Source: Microbispora bryophytorum
Lineage (GTDB): Bacteria > Actinomycetota > Actinomycetes > Streptosporangiales > Streptosporangiaceae
Reading direction: 5' to 3'
NCBI RefSeq assembly: GCF_006874465.1
Contig: NZ_VIRL01000028.1
Location: 1 to 64,000 of the forward strand
Length of the DNA: 64,000 nucleotides
Shown here: positions 15,253 to 23,562 of the stretch, piece by piece
Layout: the number at the start of each line of letters is the position of its first letter
Numbering within the stretch: the first letter of the stretch is position 1
The notes under the pieces: generated by a model
What the model was told of the DNA's origin: nothing
What the model saw: only the letters and a program-made list of their open reading frames with translations
Database searches by the model: none
Program-made: the position numbers and the translations under genes

Positions 15253-16221
15253 GTGGAGGTCACCTGGCGGGAGGCCATGCGGCGGGCGCTCTACGGCGCG
15301 GAGGGCTTCTACCTGCGGGAGCGCCCCGACCGGCATTTCCGCACGTCGGTGCAGGCCTCGCCGGTCTTCGCCGAGGCCGTGCTGCGCCTGCTCCTGCGGG
15401 TCGACGCCGCGCTCGGGCGGCCCGACCCGGTCGATCTCGTGGACATGGGCAGCGGCAACGGCCTGCTGGCCGCCCGGGTGCGGGCCGCCGCGCCGCCGGA
15501 CCTCTCGAAGCGGCTGCGGGTCACCGCCGTCGACCTGTCCCCCCGGCCCGGCGATCTCGATCCGCGCGTCGCCTGGGAGCCGGAGGCGCCGTACGGCGCG
15601 GGCGGCCTGGTGATCGCCAACGAGTGGCTGGACAACGTGCCGCTCGACATCGCCGAGATGACGCCGGACGGCCCTCGCCTGGTGCTCGTGGACACCTCGA
15701 CCGGCGAACAACGGCCCGGGCCCGCTCCCGGCCCGGAGGACCTGGCCTGGCTGGAGCGCTGGTGGCCGCTGCGCTCACCGGGAGAACGCGCCGAGATCGG
15801 CCGTCCCCGCGACGAGGCCTGGGCCTCGTTGATCACGCGGCTGGCGTGCGGCACGGCGGTCGCCGTGGACTACGCCCATCCGGCCGGACGGCGGCCACCG
15901 CTCGGCACGGTCGCCGGATATCGCGACGGCTCGGTGGTGCCGCCGACACCGGACGGGTCGTGCGACATCACCGCCCACGTCGCGCTGGACGCCTGCGCGG
16001 CGGCCGGCGAGCGCGCGGGGGCGCAGGCGTCCACGCTCACCACGCAGCGGGAGGCGCTGCGGGACCTGGGAGTCACCGGCGCCCGCCCGCCGCTCGCGCT
16101 GGCGTCCGCCGATCCGGCCGCCTACGTACGCGCGCTGGGCCGGGCCTCCCAGGAGGCGGAGCTGATCGACCCGGCCGGTCTCGGCGGCTTCGGCTGGCTC
16201 AGCCAGGTCGTCAGACGGTGA
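15253..16221 (+). CDS. MidA/NDUFAF7-family SAM-dependent methyltransferase
   Basis: Length 322 aa. The N terminus VTWREAMRRALYGAEGFYL and FRTSVQASPVFAEAV are typical of the MidA family; VDMGSGNGLLAARV is the SAM-binding motif I, and IANEWLDNVPLD the family ExxDxxP-like core. In mitochondria the homologue methylates an arginine of complex I; bacterial substrates are unknown. GTG 15253 is preferred because TAACCT (15239-15244) lies eight bases before it, suggesting a leaderless message. A GTG at 15205 would add 16 non-conserved residues. The 3' end overlaps the P450 stop by 11 bp (convergent). Confidence 0.8.
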   Translation: MEVTWREAMRRALYGAEGFYLRERPDRHFRTSVQASPVFAEAVLRLLLRVDAALGRPDPVDLVDMGSGNGLLAARVRAAAPPDLSKRLRVTAVDLSPRPGDLDPRVAWEPEAPYGAGGLVIANEWLDNVPLDIAEMTPDGPRLVLVDTSTGEQRPGPAPGPEDLAWLERWWPLRSPGERAEIGRPRDEAWASLITRLACGTAVAVDYAHPAGRRPPLGTVAGYRDGSVVPPTPDGSCDITAHVALDACAAAGERAGAQASTLTTQREALRDLGVTGARPPLALASADPAAYVRALGRASQEAELIDPAGLGGFGWLSQVVRR

Positions 16222-17410
16222 CCTTGAGGGACTCCAGGCCGCGCATGATGTAGCTGGGCTTCCAGGCAGGCTCCTCGGCGAGCTCCAGCCTGGGCGCCAG
16301 CCCCAGCAGGGCGCCGAACGACTCCGCCATCTCGACCCGCGCGAGCGGTGCGCCGAGGCAGAAGTGGATGCCGGCGCCGAACGAGATGTGCGGGTTGTCC
16401 GCCCGGCCGAGGTCGAGACGGTCGGGATCGGCGAAGACCTCGGGGTCGCGGTTGGCCGAGCCGAACAGCAGCGCGATCTCCGTGCCCCTGGGGATCGTCA
16501 CCCCGCCGACCTCCACGTCCTCCAGCACCCACCGCTCGAACATCTGCGCCGGGGTGTCGTAGCGCAGCAGCTCCTCGACCGCCGTCGGCATCAGGCCGGG
16601 GTCGGCGCGCAGCCGCTCCAGCTCACCCGGGTTGCGGAACAGCGCCCACCACCCGCTGCCGGTGGCGTTGACCGTGGCCTCGTGCCCGGCGTTGAGCAGC
16701 AGCACGCAGGTGCCGATCAGCTCGTCCTCGGTCAGCCGGTCGCCGTCGTCGACCACCTGGGCCAGCGCCGAGATCATGTCGTCGCCCGGCCGATCCCTGC
16801 GGGCCCTGGCCAGCTCGCGCAGGTAGCCGGCGAACTCCGCCGCCGCGCGCACGGCCGTGTGCTGGACCTCCGGCGAGGGGTTCAGCTCGTACATCCCGCA
16901 GATGTCGGCCGACCAGGGGCGCAGCAGGTGGCGGTCGGCCTCGGGCACACCGAGCATCTCGGCGATCACGGTGACCGGCAGCGGCTCGGCCACCTCGGCC
17001 AGCAGGTCGCCGCCGCCGCGCTCGACCAGTCCCGCGGTCAGCTCGGTCGCGATCTTCCGTACGCGGGGACGCAGCGACTCGACCATGCGGGGCGTGAACG
17101 CCTTGGACACCAGGCGGCGCAGCCGCGTGTGGACCGGCGGCTCGACGTCGAGCATCCCGGCCCGGATCACCCGCCAGAACGGTTCCTGGAACTCCGGCTC
17201 GGGCTCGCGGCCGAACGCCTCGTGCGTCGCCACGTGCAGGTAGGACCGGCCGAGACGTCGGTCGCGCAGCAGCGCGTTCACATCCGCGTGGCGGGCGATC
17301 AGCCACTGCCCCGTCGGCTCGAAGAAGCTGACCGGATCGTTGTCGCGCAGGTCGCGGTAGGCGTCGTAGGGGTACGCGATGAACTCGGCATTCCAGGGAT
17401 CAAACTTCAC
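16211..17410 (-). CDS. cytochrome P450 monooxygenase
   Basis: Length 399 aa from GTG 17410. Key motifs: I-helix AGHEAT (about residue 240), K-helix EELLR (278-282), ERWVLEDVEVGG, and the haem loop FGAGIHFCLGAPLAR with the axial Cys near 350. It is a soluble bacterial class needing ferredoxin and reductase, neither of which is next to it. GTG 17410 gives the family N terminus KFDPWNAEFIAYPYDAYR. TATTGT (17419-17424) eight bases upstream fits a leaderless transcript. An ATG at 17470 would put two divergent starts only 16 bp apart and add an atypical 20 residues. Substrate unknown. Confidence 0.9.
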   Translation of the reverse strand: MKFDPWNAEFIAYPYDAYRDLRDNDPVSFFEPTGQWLIARHADVNALLRDRRLGRSYLHVATHEAFGREPEPEFQEPFWRVIRAGMLDVEPPVHTRLRRLVSKAFTPRMVESLRPRVRKIATELTAGLVERGGGDLLAEVAEPLPVTVIAEMLGVPEADRHLLRPWSADICGMYELNPSPEVQHTAVRAAAEFAGYLRELARARRDRPGDDMISALAQVVDDGDRLTEDELIGTCVLLLNAGHEATVNATGSGWWALFRNPGELERLRADPGLMPTAVEELLRYDTPAQMFERWVLEDVEVGGVTIPRGTEIALLFGSANRDPEVFADPDRLDLGRADNPHISFGAGIHFCLGAPLARVEMAESFGALLGLAPRLELAEEPAWKPSYIMRGLESLKVTV

Positions 17411-17486
17411 AATGGACAACAATACGGATGAAAGACCTCGCCTGGGAGTACGGGCGTGCGGGTCCGTCATGGCGTAGGTTGGGCCG

Positions 17487-18164
17487 ATGCCGAAGCGCCG
17501 CGAACAGCCTCGCAGGGAGCCCCGCGAACTCGGCGAACTGCCCTATGCCGATCACCTTGAGCCGTTCAAGGGGCGGCTCGCGCAGGGCGGCGACTACGAC
17601 ACGGTCCTGTTCGACGGGGGCGAGTTCGAGGACGCCGACGCGTCCGGCGCCCGGTTCATCGAGTCGGCGTTCGCCTCGGTGACGTTCGCCGGCGGCCGAT
17701 ACCGGCGCGCCCGGTTCTCGGACGTGTGGCTGAACGGCGTGCGCTGGGTGGGCGGCGACCTCACCGAGTCCGTCTGGGCGGACGCGGAGATCGTCATGAG
17801 CGCCCCGGCCGGCACTGCGCTGCCCGGCGCCGAGATGAACCACGTGCTCTTCCACCGGTGCAAGCTCGACTCGATCAACTTCCGCGCCGCCGACCTGCGG
17901 GAGGTCTCGTTCGTCGAGTGCACGCTGCGCGACGTGGACTTCGCGGGCGCCGCGCTGACCGGCGTCACCTTCCCCGGCTCGACGCTGGAACGGGTGCGGT
18001 TCGACAAGGCGCGCATGTCCCGGGTCGACCTGCGCGGCGCCGTGTCCCTGGGCATCTCCGACGGCTACGACGCGCTGCGCGGCGCGACCATCAGCGGCGT
18101 CCAGCTGATGGAACTCGCGCCGATGTTCGCCCACATCCTGGGTGTCACGGTCGACGATGGCTGA
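17487..18164 (+). CDS. pentapeptide-repeat protein
   Basis: Length 225 aa. From residue 30 on the chain follows the A(D/N)LXX pentapeptide pattern in imperfect form: FEDADASGARFIES, RYRRARFSDVWLNG, INFRAADLREVSFVECTLRD, VDFAGAALTGVTF, ERVRFDKARMSRVDLRGA. This predicts a right-handed quadrilateral beta helix. Some such proteins mimic DNA and protect gyrase; the role here is unknown. No export signal. TAGGTT (17475-17480) lies six bases before the ATG, so the message is probably leaderless. It is divergent from the P450. Confidence 0.85.
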   Translation: MPKRREQPRREPRELGELPYADHLEPFKGRLAQGGDYDTVLFDGGEFEDADASGARFIESAFASVTFAGGRYRRARFSDVWLNGVRWVGGDLTESVWADAEIVMSAPAGTALPGAEMNHVLFHRCKLDSINFRAADLREVSFVECTLRDVDFAGAALTGVTFPGSTLERVRFDKARMSRVDLRGAVSLGISDGYDALRGATISGVQLMELAPMFAHILGVTVDDG

Positions 18165-18185
18165 CTTCGCCTGGGCCGCCCGGAC

Positions 18186-18216
18186 TTGCGGCCGGAGGGC
18201 GGTGTCGGGTTATAGT
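18186..18216 (+). promoter_or_regulatory. probable promoter of the SAM-IV riboswitch transcript
   Basis: A good -10 TATAGT (18211-18216) stands about eight bases before the riboswitch. TTGCGG (18186-18191) is a weak -35 with a 19-bp spacer. Confidence 0.4.
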
Positions 18217-18224
18217 GCCGTCCA

Positions 18225-18332
18225 GGTCATGAGTGCCAGCGTCAAGCCCCGGCTTGCTGGCCGGCAACCCTCGCGCTCGCGGCGGGGTGCCCCGGGTGAG
18301 GACCGGGTCCGGCACGAGGTGTGCCGGGCAAG
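18225..18332 (+). ncRNA. SAM-IV-type S-adenosylmethionine riboswitch
   Basis: The sequence carries GGTCATGAGTGCCAGCG, CCCCGGCTTGCTGGCCGGC, then GGCGGGGTGCCCCGGGTGAG and the closing GACC. GGTC (18225-18228) pairs with GACC (18301-18304). A further hairpin (CCGGCAC/GTGCCGG) follows, as in the SAM-IV group of actinomycetes. It would sense SAM and turn off the downstream sulfur-metabolism gene. Edges are approximate, and SAM-I/IV variants are the alternative label. Confidence 0.85.
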
Positions 18333-18389
18333 CGCGGGCTCCGCCTCTCCGATGCCATGGCCGGGGTCCCCGACCCGAGGAGCATGGCG

Positions 18390-19673
18390 TTGTCCGCACT
18401 CACCTTCGTCCAGCAGGCCGTCACCCGCATCTCCGAGCACGATCTCGCCCCCGTGTGCCTACCGGCTGTCGTGGGCGCCGACCTGGAGGTGCCCGTCAGG
18501 GGCGGCAGGCTGGTGCAGTACGCCAACCTCGACTATGCGGCGAGCGCGCCCTGTCTGGAGCCGGTGAACGCCGCCGTCGCGGCGGCGCTGCCGGCCTACT
18601 CCAGCGTCCACCGGGGTGCGGGCTACGCCTCGCAGCTCACGACGGCCAGGTATGAGCAGGCCAGGCACACCGTGCGGGCCTTCGTCGGCGCCCGCCCCGA
18701 CGACGCGCTCATCTTCGTGCGCAACACGACCGACGCCATGAACCTGCTGGCCCGCAGCCTCCCCGAGGGCACCACCGCCGTCGTGTTCGAGACCGAGCAC
18801 CACGCCTCGCTGCTGCCCTGGCAGAAGGCCGTACGGCTCGCGCCGCCCGCCTTCCCCGGCGAGGCGATCCGGGCGGCCGACGAGGCGCTGGCCGCCATCG
18901 ACGGCCCGGCCCTGCTCGTCGTGACCGCGGCCTCCAACGTCACCGGCGAGCTGTGGCCGATCGCCGGACTGGCCCACATCGCCCACCGGCACGGCGCGCG
19001 AATCGCCGTGGACGCCGCCCAGCTCGTGCCCCACCGCGAGCTGAACCTGGCCGCGCTCGACCTCGACTACGTGGCCTTCTCCGGGCACAAGCTCTACGCC
19101 CCGTTCGGCGCCGGGGTGCTCGTGGGCCGCCCCGACTGGCTCGCCTGCGCCGACCCGTACCTGCGCGGTGGCGGAGCCGTACGGTCCGTGGGCGAGACGG
19201 TGGACTGGAGCGACGACCCCGAGACGCGGCACGAGGCGGGCACCCCCAACGTGCTCGGCGCGATCGCGCTCGCCGCCGCCTGCGACGCGCTGACCGCGAC
19301 CGGCTGGACCGCGCTGGTGCGGGACGAGGAGCGGCTGCTCGCCCGCCTGCGCGCCGGGCTCGCCGCGATCCCCGGCGTACGCGAGCTGTCGCTGTGGGGC
19401 CAGGACCACCCGCGCGTCGGCATCGTGTCGTTCACCGTCGAGGGCCGTACGGCCCGCGAGGTCGCCGAGGCGCTGTCGGCCGATTGGGGCATCGGCGTCA
19501 GGGACGGCAAGTTCTGCGCCCACCCGTTCGTCCGCCACCTCCTCGGCGGCGGGGAGGACGGCGGCTGCGCGGACGGCACGTTCAGCGCCGTGCGCGCCTC
19601 GGTCGGCATCGGCACGACCACCGAACACGTCGACCGCCTCGTCGAGGCCCTGCGCGAGATCGCCACCGCCTGA
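18390..19673 (+). CDS. cysteine-desulfurase-like aminotransferase class V
   Basis: Length 427 aa. PLP enzyme of the SufS/NifS type: NLDYAASAPCLEPV, SSVHRGAGYASQ, TEHHASLLPW, TAASNVTGELWPI, IAVDAAQLVPH, and the PLP lysine in FSGHKLYAPFG (about residue 234). A Cys in DGKFCAHPF (about 376) sits where the persulfide-forming Cys of SufS lies. It may therefore release sulfur from cysteine or a related thiol. The SAM riboswitch 58 bases upstream ties it to methionine/SAM metabolism. The start is TTG 18390, seven bases after GAGGAG; an ATG at 18384 is too close to that site. No suf or isc partners are nearby. Confidence 0.85.
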   Translation: MSALTFVQQAVTRISEHDLAPVCLPAVVGADLEVPVRGGRLVQYANLDYAASAPCLEPVNAAVAAALPAYSSVHRGAGYASQLTTARYEQARHTVRAFVGARPDDALIFVRNTTDAMNLLARSLPEGTTAVVFETEHHASLLPWQKAVRLAPPAFPGEAIRAADEALAAIDGPALLVVTAASNVTGELWPIAGLAHIAHRHGARIAVDAAQLVPHRELNLAALDLDYVAFSGHKLYAPFGAGVLVGRPDWLACADPYLRGGGAVRSVGETVDWSDDPETRHEAGTPNVLGAIALAAACDALTATGWTALVRDEERLLARLRAGLAAIPGVRELSLWGQDHPRVGIVSFTVEGRTAREVAEALSADWGIGVRDGKFCAHPFVRHLLGGGEDGGCADGTFSAVRASVGIGTTTEHVDRLVEALREIATA

Positions 19674-19687
19674 CGACGGAAGGTGAG

Positions 19688-19717
19688 GTCGGGGGTCTCG
19701 CTCAAGAGGTCCCCGAT
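19688..19717. terminator. convergent-gene terminator hairpin
   Basis: GTCGGGGGTCTC (19688-19699) pairs with GAGGTCCCCGAT (19706-19717), including G-U pairs, around loop GCTCAA. It lies between the aminotransferase and the toxin-antitoxin unit and could serve both. Confidence 0.5.
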
Positions 19718-20064
19718 CAAGCGGCGTTCGTCGACTTCTCGCTGACCGGCAGGCGCAGCGTCCGATCACCGAAGTCGACGACCAGGTCCAAGCGGGCCCC
19801 GAGCGCCTCTACATAGCGAGCGATAACGTCGAGAGAGGTGACCTCTCCATGCTCGATCTGTGAGACCCGGGCGACGCTCAGACCCATGACAGCCGCGACG
19901 TCCCTCTGGCCGAACCCAAGTTGCTTTCGCGCCTCGGCGAGCTGATGACCGCGCGCCTCGGCGAGAAGCTTTCTGGCGCCCTGCTCGATCACCGAAGGGG
20001 AGACGCTGGCCTCGTGCAGTTCCCGCTCGAGGTCGGCCCAGTCCCCCGGCACTCTCTTAGGCAT
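19717..20064 (-). CDS. Xre-family antitoxin
   Basis: Length 115 aa. A helix-turn-helix occupies residues 50-80: EARKQLGFGQRDVAAVMGLS, VARVSQIEHGE. It is followed by VIARYVEALGARLDLVVDFG, a C terminus typical of HigA-like antitoxins. It lies two bases after the RelE-type toxin gene (toxin first, antitoxin second). It should bind and neutralise the toxin and repress the pair. The ATG at 20062-20064 is chosen over longer frames because those read into the toxin gene. Confidence 0.85.
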   Translation of the reverse strand: MPKRVPGDWADLERELHEASVSPSVIEQGARKLLAEARGHQLAEARKQLGFGQRDVAAVMGLSVARVSQIEHGEVTSLDVIARYVEALGARLDLVVDFGDRTLRLPVSEKSTNAA

Positions 20065-20066
20065 GT

Positions 20067-20429
20067 TCACTCCTCGTCGTCGCTGGTGTAGTCGACATAA
20101 AGCTGTATGGCCAGGGGGATGTTCTCCTTGTACCACCGGTTCCAGTTCCCGGCTTTGTCACCGCCAAGCAACAGCAGCGCCGCCCGCGTAGGGTCGAAGG
20201 CGAAGATGATCCTGATCTCCGATCGCCCGCGCGATCCTGGGCGCAGTTCCTTGAGATGATGCAGGGAGCTTTCCTTGAGCCGGTCGACGAGGGGCCTGCC
20301 CAGCGTTGGCCCCTCCTCCCGGAGAGCGGCGACGGCCTGAGCGACCTGAATCGCCGAGTCGAGATCCTCCTTGAGGAGCGTCCTGAACCAGGCGGCATAC
20401 TCATCTGTGACCTTCACCGTCCACGCCAA
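20067..20429 (-). CDS. RelE/HigB-type toxin
   Basis: Length 120 aa. Pattern of the Gp49-like RelE superfamily: VTDEYAAWFRTLLKEDL, GPTLGRPLVDRLKESSLHHL, KELRPGSRGRSEIRIIFAFD, LLLLGGDKAGNWNRWY and IPLAIQLYVDY. These toxins cleave mRNA, often on the ribosome; activity here is inferred. The TTG start at 20429 has GGGAGGG five bases upstream. It directly precedes its antitoxin gene. Such pairs in chromosomes act in plasmid-like maintenance or phage defence; no mobile element is visible around it. Confidence 0.85.
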   Translation of the reverse strand: MAWTVKVTDEYAAWFRTLLKEDLDSAIQVAQAVAALREEGPTLGRPLVDRLKESSLHHLKELRPGSRGRSEIRIIFAFDPTRAALLLLGGDKAGNWNRWYKENIPLAIQLYVDYTSDDEE

Positions 20430-20555
20430 GAGTGCCCTCCCGAAATCAAGGCTATCCTTAAGTCGGGCAGTAGGCTACTGCCGTTGACCTGAGACGGTGG
20501 TCGAGTTCGTCTGATGCCTTCGCCGTCTTCGCTCCCCCGTGATGGGCGTGAAAGC

Positions 20556-21749
20556 ATGGACGGTATGACGACCGAGCAGGAGGGCGGGCGCACCGAACGC
20601 ATCGTGGGGCTCGGCGCCGGAGCCGACGCCGTGCAGGCGAGGGAGCTGGCCACCGAGGACATGATCCTCAACATCGGCCCGCAGCACCCCTCCACCCACG
20701 GCGTGCTGCGGCTGCGGCTCGTCCTCGACGGCGAGCGCATCACGGCCGCCGAGCCGATCGTCGGCTACATGCACCGCGGCGCGGAGAAGCTGTTCGAGGT
20801 CCGCGACTACCGGCAGATCATCGTGCTCGCCAACCGGCACGACTGGCTGTCGGCGTTCGCCAACGAGCTGGGCGTCGTGCTCGCGGTCGAGCGCATGCTG
20901 GGCATGCAGCCCCCGGCCAGGGCGGTGTGGGCCAGGACGCTGCTGGCCGAGCTCAACCGCGTGCTCAGCCACCTGATGTTCCTCGGCAGCTATCCCCTGG
21001 AGCTCGGCGCGATCACGCCGGTCTTCTACGCCTTCCGCGAGCGGGAGACCCTGCAGCACGTCATGGAGGAGATCTCCGGCGGCCGCATGCACTACATGTT
21101 CAACCGGGTGGGCGGGCTGAAGGAGGAGCTGCCCCTGGGCTGGCTCGACCGCGTCACGGCGGCCGTCGCGGCCGTGCGGCGGCGACTGCCCGACATCGAG
21201 GAACTGATCGCCGGCAACGAGATCTTCCTGGCCCGAACCCGCGGCGTCGGCGTGCTCGACCGCGAGACGATCATGCAGTACGGCGTGAGCGGCCCCGTCG
21301 CGCGGGCCTCGGGCGTCGACTTCGACCTGCGGCGCGACGAGCCCTACCTGGCGTACGGCGAGCTGCCGGTGAAGGTCGCGACCCGGTCGGCCGGGGACTG
21401 CCAGGCCCGGTTCCAGGTGCTGCTCGAACAGGTCAAGGTCTCCCTCGACCTGGCCGACGCCTGCGTCGAGCGCCTGCGGCACCTGCCGCCGGGGCCGATC
21501 AACCAGCGGCTGCCGAAGGTGCTGAAGGCGCCCGAGGGCCACACGTACGCCTGGACGGAGAACCCGCTCGGCCTGAACGGCTACTACCTGGTGTCGCGGG
21601 GCGAGAAGACGCCGTGGCGGCTCAAGCTGCGCAGCGCCTCCTACAACAACATCCAGGTGCTGCGGGAGATGCTGCCGGGCAACCTGGTCGCCGACATGAT
21701 CGCGATCCTCGGCTCGATGTTCTTCGTGGTGGGCGACATCGACAAGTAG
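20556..21749 (+). CDS. nuoD: NADH-quinone oxidoreductase subunit D homologue, stand-alone
   Basis: Length 397 aa. Complex I 49-kDa subunit family: [46 protein letters not shown], the quinone-site region, [35 protein letters not shown], and the C-terminal [38 protein letters not shown] pattern. No other nuo gene is adjacent, so it is probably a second copy (often called nuoD2) working outside the main operon or with another hydrogenase-like partner. ATG 20556 has GAAAG upstream; ATG 20565 is possible. It converges with a DUF3180 gene 15 bp away. Confidence 0.88.
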   Translation: MDGMTTEQEGGRTERIVGLGAGADAVQARELATEDMILNIGPQHPSTHGVLRLRLVLDGERITAAEPIVGYMHRGAEKLFEVRDYRQIIVLANRHDWLSAFANELGVVLAVERMLGMQPPARAVWARTLLAELNRVLSHLMFLGSYPLELGAITPVFYAFRERETLQHVMEEISGGRMHYMFNRVGGLKEELPLGWLDRVTAAVAAVRRRLPDIEELIAGNEIFLARTRGVGVLDRETIMQYGVSGPVARASGVDFDLRRDEPYLAYGELPVKVATRSAGDCQARFQVLLEQVKVSLDLADACVERLRHLPPGPINQRLPKVLKAPEGHTYAWTENPLGLNGYYLVSRGEKTPWRLKLRSASYNNIQVLREMLPGNLVADMIAILGSMFFVVGDIDK

Positions 21750-21764
21750 ATCGGCGCGTCGCGG

Positions 21765-22214
21765 TCACGTCTCCCCGGAAGGCTTGCCGGGCACCCGGCA
21801 GCAGTGTTCCAGGAACAGCGCCGCGCAGATCAGGATCACGCAGGCCACGAACGACCCGCCTCCGACGAACGCGTCCTGGCGGGGCTTGTCCAGGTCGAGC
21901 AGTTCGAGCACGTGCACCACGAACCCGGCGAAAATGCCGCCGAACGCCGCCGCGACGTACGCCGTGGCCTTCGCCAGCGCCGCCAGGCGGGCCACGGCCA
22001 GCGGGTCGACGGGCTTGGTGTCCGGGCGGCGCAGGATCCTCGCCCGGGTCAGCCAGCCCGTGTACGCCTCGCCGACGGCAAGCAGCAGCGTGGTGGGGAT
22101 CGCGGTCCACGGCAGGGTCGGCACCGTGGAGTAGAACTGCCGGAGCAGCCCCCAGGTGAGCAGGCCGAACACGACCACGAGGCCGACGAGCACGCCGGGA
22201 TTGCTGGGCTTCAC
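21765..22214 (-). CDS. DUF3180 membrane protein
   Basis: Length 149 aa with four hydrophobic segments (PGVLVGLVVVFGLLTWGLL; TAIPTTLLLAVGEAYTGW; ATAYVAAAFGGIFAGFVVHV; GGSFVACVILICAALFLEHC). These match the four-span DUF3180 family found next to folK in actinomycetes. Function unknown. GTG 22214 follows GAGGAG by six bases. It is the last gene of the folate run, 17 bp after folK; location suggests co-transcription, not a biochemical role in folate synthesis. Confidence 0.85.
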   Translation of the reverse strand: MKPSNPGVLVGLVVVFGLLTWGLLRQFYSTVPTLPWTAIPTTLLLAVGEAYTGWLTRARILRRPDTKPVDPLAVARLAALAKATAYVAAAFGGIFAGFVVHVLELLDLDKPRQDAFVGGGSFVACVILICAALFLEHCCRVPGKPSGET

Positions 22215-22231
22215 ACGGGGCTCCTCGTCGA

Positions 22232-22732
22232 TCAGGCCGGGGGTTCGAGCACGAGGTCGGGCCGCAGCCGCACCCCGCTCTGGTCCAGGTCGGCCAGCAG
22301 GGCCGCCGCCGGCCCGCGCCCCGGCAGCACCGCCGCGGGATCCGCCTGCGTCCACGGGACCAGTACGAACGCCCGCTCGTGCGCCCGGGGGTGCGGGAGT
22401 GTGAGCTCGGGGTCGTCCGACATGAGACTCCCGACCGTGATGAGGTCGACGTCGAGCGTGCGCGGGCCCCACCGCTCCCTGCGCTCGCGGCCGAACGCGC
22501 TCTCGACGCTCTGCGCGCGGTCGAGCAGCGTGCGGGGGTCGAGCATGCTCTCGGCGACCACGACCGCGTTCAGGTAGGGCCCCTGCTCGGGGCCGCCGAC
22601 CGGGTCGGTCTCGTAGACCGGCGACACCGCCACGAACGTGAGCCCCGGAGCGTCGAAGAGCTCGTCGACGGCTCCCTGCAAGTTCTCCAGGCGGCGGCCG
22701 AGGTTGCTGCCGAGCGCGATCACGACCCTCAT
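22232..22732 (-). CDS. folK: 6-hydroxymethyl-dihydropterin pyrophosphokinase
   Basis: Length 166 aa. Transfers pyrophosphate from ATP to 6-hydroxymethyl-dihydropterin in folate synthesis. HPPK signatures: VVIALGSNLGRRLENLQ, VSPVYETDPVGG, YLNAVVVAES, and the catalytic RWGPRTLDVDLI followed by LTLPHPRAHERAFVLVPW. The start overlaps the folB stop by four bases (ATGA), showing translational coupling. Confidence 0.95.
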   Translation of the reverse strand: MRVVIALGSNLGRRLENLQGAVDELFDAPGLTFVAVSPVYETDPVGGPEQGPYLNAVVVAESMLDPRTLLDRAQSVESAFGRERRERWGPRTLDVDLITVGSLMSDDPELTLPHPRAHERAFVLVPWTQADPAAVLPGRGPAAALLADLDQSGVRLRPDLVLEPPA

Positions 22733-23112
22733 CCGCGACCCCTTCTGATCGTCACCACCACGTCGCCGAACGGCAGCGGGATCGGCGCGGCCGGTTTGTG
22801 CACGCTGACCTCCGCCTCCTCGACCAGCTCGTGGGCCAGGCAGGCCGCCGCAAGCCGCTCGGCGAGGGTCTCGATGAGGTTGACCGGCTCGCCTTCCACG
22901 ATGTGGACGAGCTCCGCAGCCAGCGCCCCGTAGTCCACGGTGAGCGTCAGGTCGTCGGCCGCCGCCGCCGGGGCGGTGTCGAACCTCAGGGCCACGTCGA
23001 TCACGAACTCCTGGCCCAGCTCGCGCTCGGCGGGCAGGCAGCCGTGCCTGCCGCGGGCCCGCAGGCCCGTCAACCGCACCGTGTCACGACTCGTCGTCGG
23101 CCGCACCGTCAA
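22729..23112 (-). CDS. folB: dihydroneopterin aldolase
   Basis: Length 127 aa. Splits dihydroneopterin to 6-hydroxymethyl-dihydropterin and glycolaldehyde. Family features: DTVRLTGLRARGRHGCLPAER, GQEFVIDVAL, DYGALAAELVHIVEG and NLIETLAERLAAACL, then VHKPAAPIPLPFGDV. Overlaps both neighbours by four bases, in the middle of the folate operon. Confidence 0.95.
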   Translation of the reverse strand: MTVRPTTSRDTVRLTGLRARGRHGCLPAERELGQEFVIDVALRFDTAPAAAADDLTLTVDYGALAAELVHIVEGEPVNLIETLAERLAAACLAHELVEEAEVSVHKPAAPIPLPFGDVVVTIRRGRG

Positions 23113-23540
23113 TGCTCCTGCTCCTCCTCATCGTCGTCGTCGTCGCTCTGCAGGACCGGTGAGCCGTGGTAGAGCCACAGCCGCCACCCGGTCCCGGACC
23201 GCACATAGGTGCTGGAGGCGACGACCCGGCCGGCCGCGAAGCCCGGCTCGTCGGTGTCGGCGGCCGTGAGGATGTTCTCCGCGCAGGTGACCACGGCGAC
23301 GTCGCCGATCACGGTCGTCTGCACGTCGGTCAGCACGAACTGGATGTACGTCGTGTTGGCCATGATGAGCGCCCAGGAGCGCAGCACCTCCGACCGGCCG
23401 GTCAGCATGGGCCAGCCGGGGTGGACGCACATGGCAGGACGTCCTGGGACGTCCTCCGTCCAGATCTCCGACATCTTGTCGAGGTCGCCGCTCTCGATGG
23501 CGTTGTAGAACGCCTGGTTGAGCTCCTCGATGTCCTTCAT
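23109..23540 (-). CDS. NTF2-like (SnoaL/DUF4440) protein in the folate operon
   Basis: Length 143 aa. Alpha+beta NTF2-like fold: MKDIEELNQAFYNAIESGDL, IWTEDVPGRPAMCVHPGW, LTGRSEVLRSWALIM, VAVVTCAENILT, SSTYVRSGTGWRLWLYHGSPV. The last 13 residues are nearly all Asp/Glu (DDDDDEEEQEH). No catalytic residues can be assigned. It overlaps folB by four bases and starts 22 bp after folP, so it is fully inside the operon, an arrangement conserved in actinomycetes as far as I recall. ATG 23540 with AGGGA upstream is preferred to an ATG six codons earlier. Confidence 0.8.
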   Translation of the reverse strand: MKDIEELNQAFYNAIESGDLDKMSEIWTEDVPGRPAMCVHPGWPMLTGRSEVLRSWALIMANTTYIQFVLTDVQTTVIGDVAVVTCAENILTAADTDEPGFAAGRVVASSTYVRSGTGWRLWLYHGSPVLQSDDDDDEEEQEH

Positions 23541-23562
23541 CGGCGTCCCTGTCGGCATGTCG

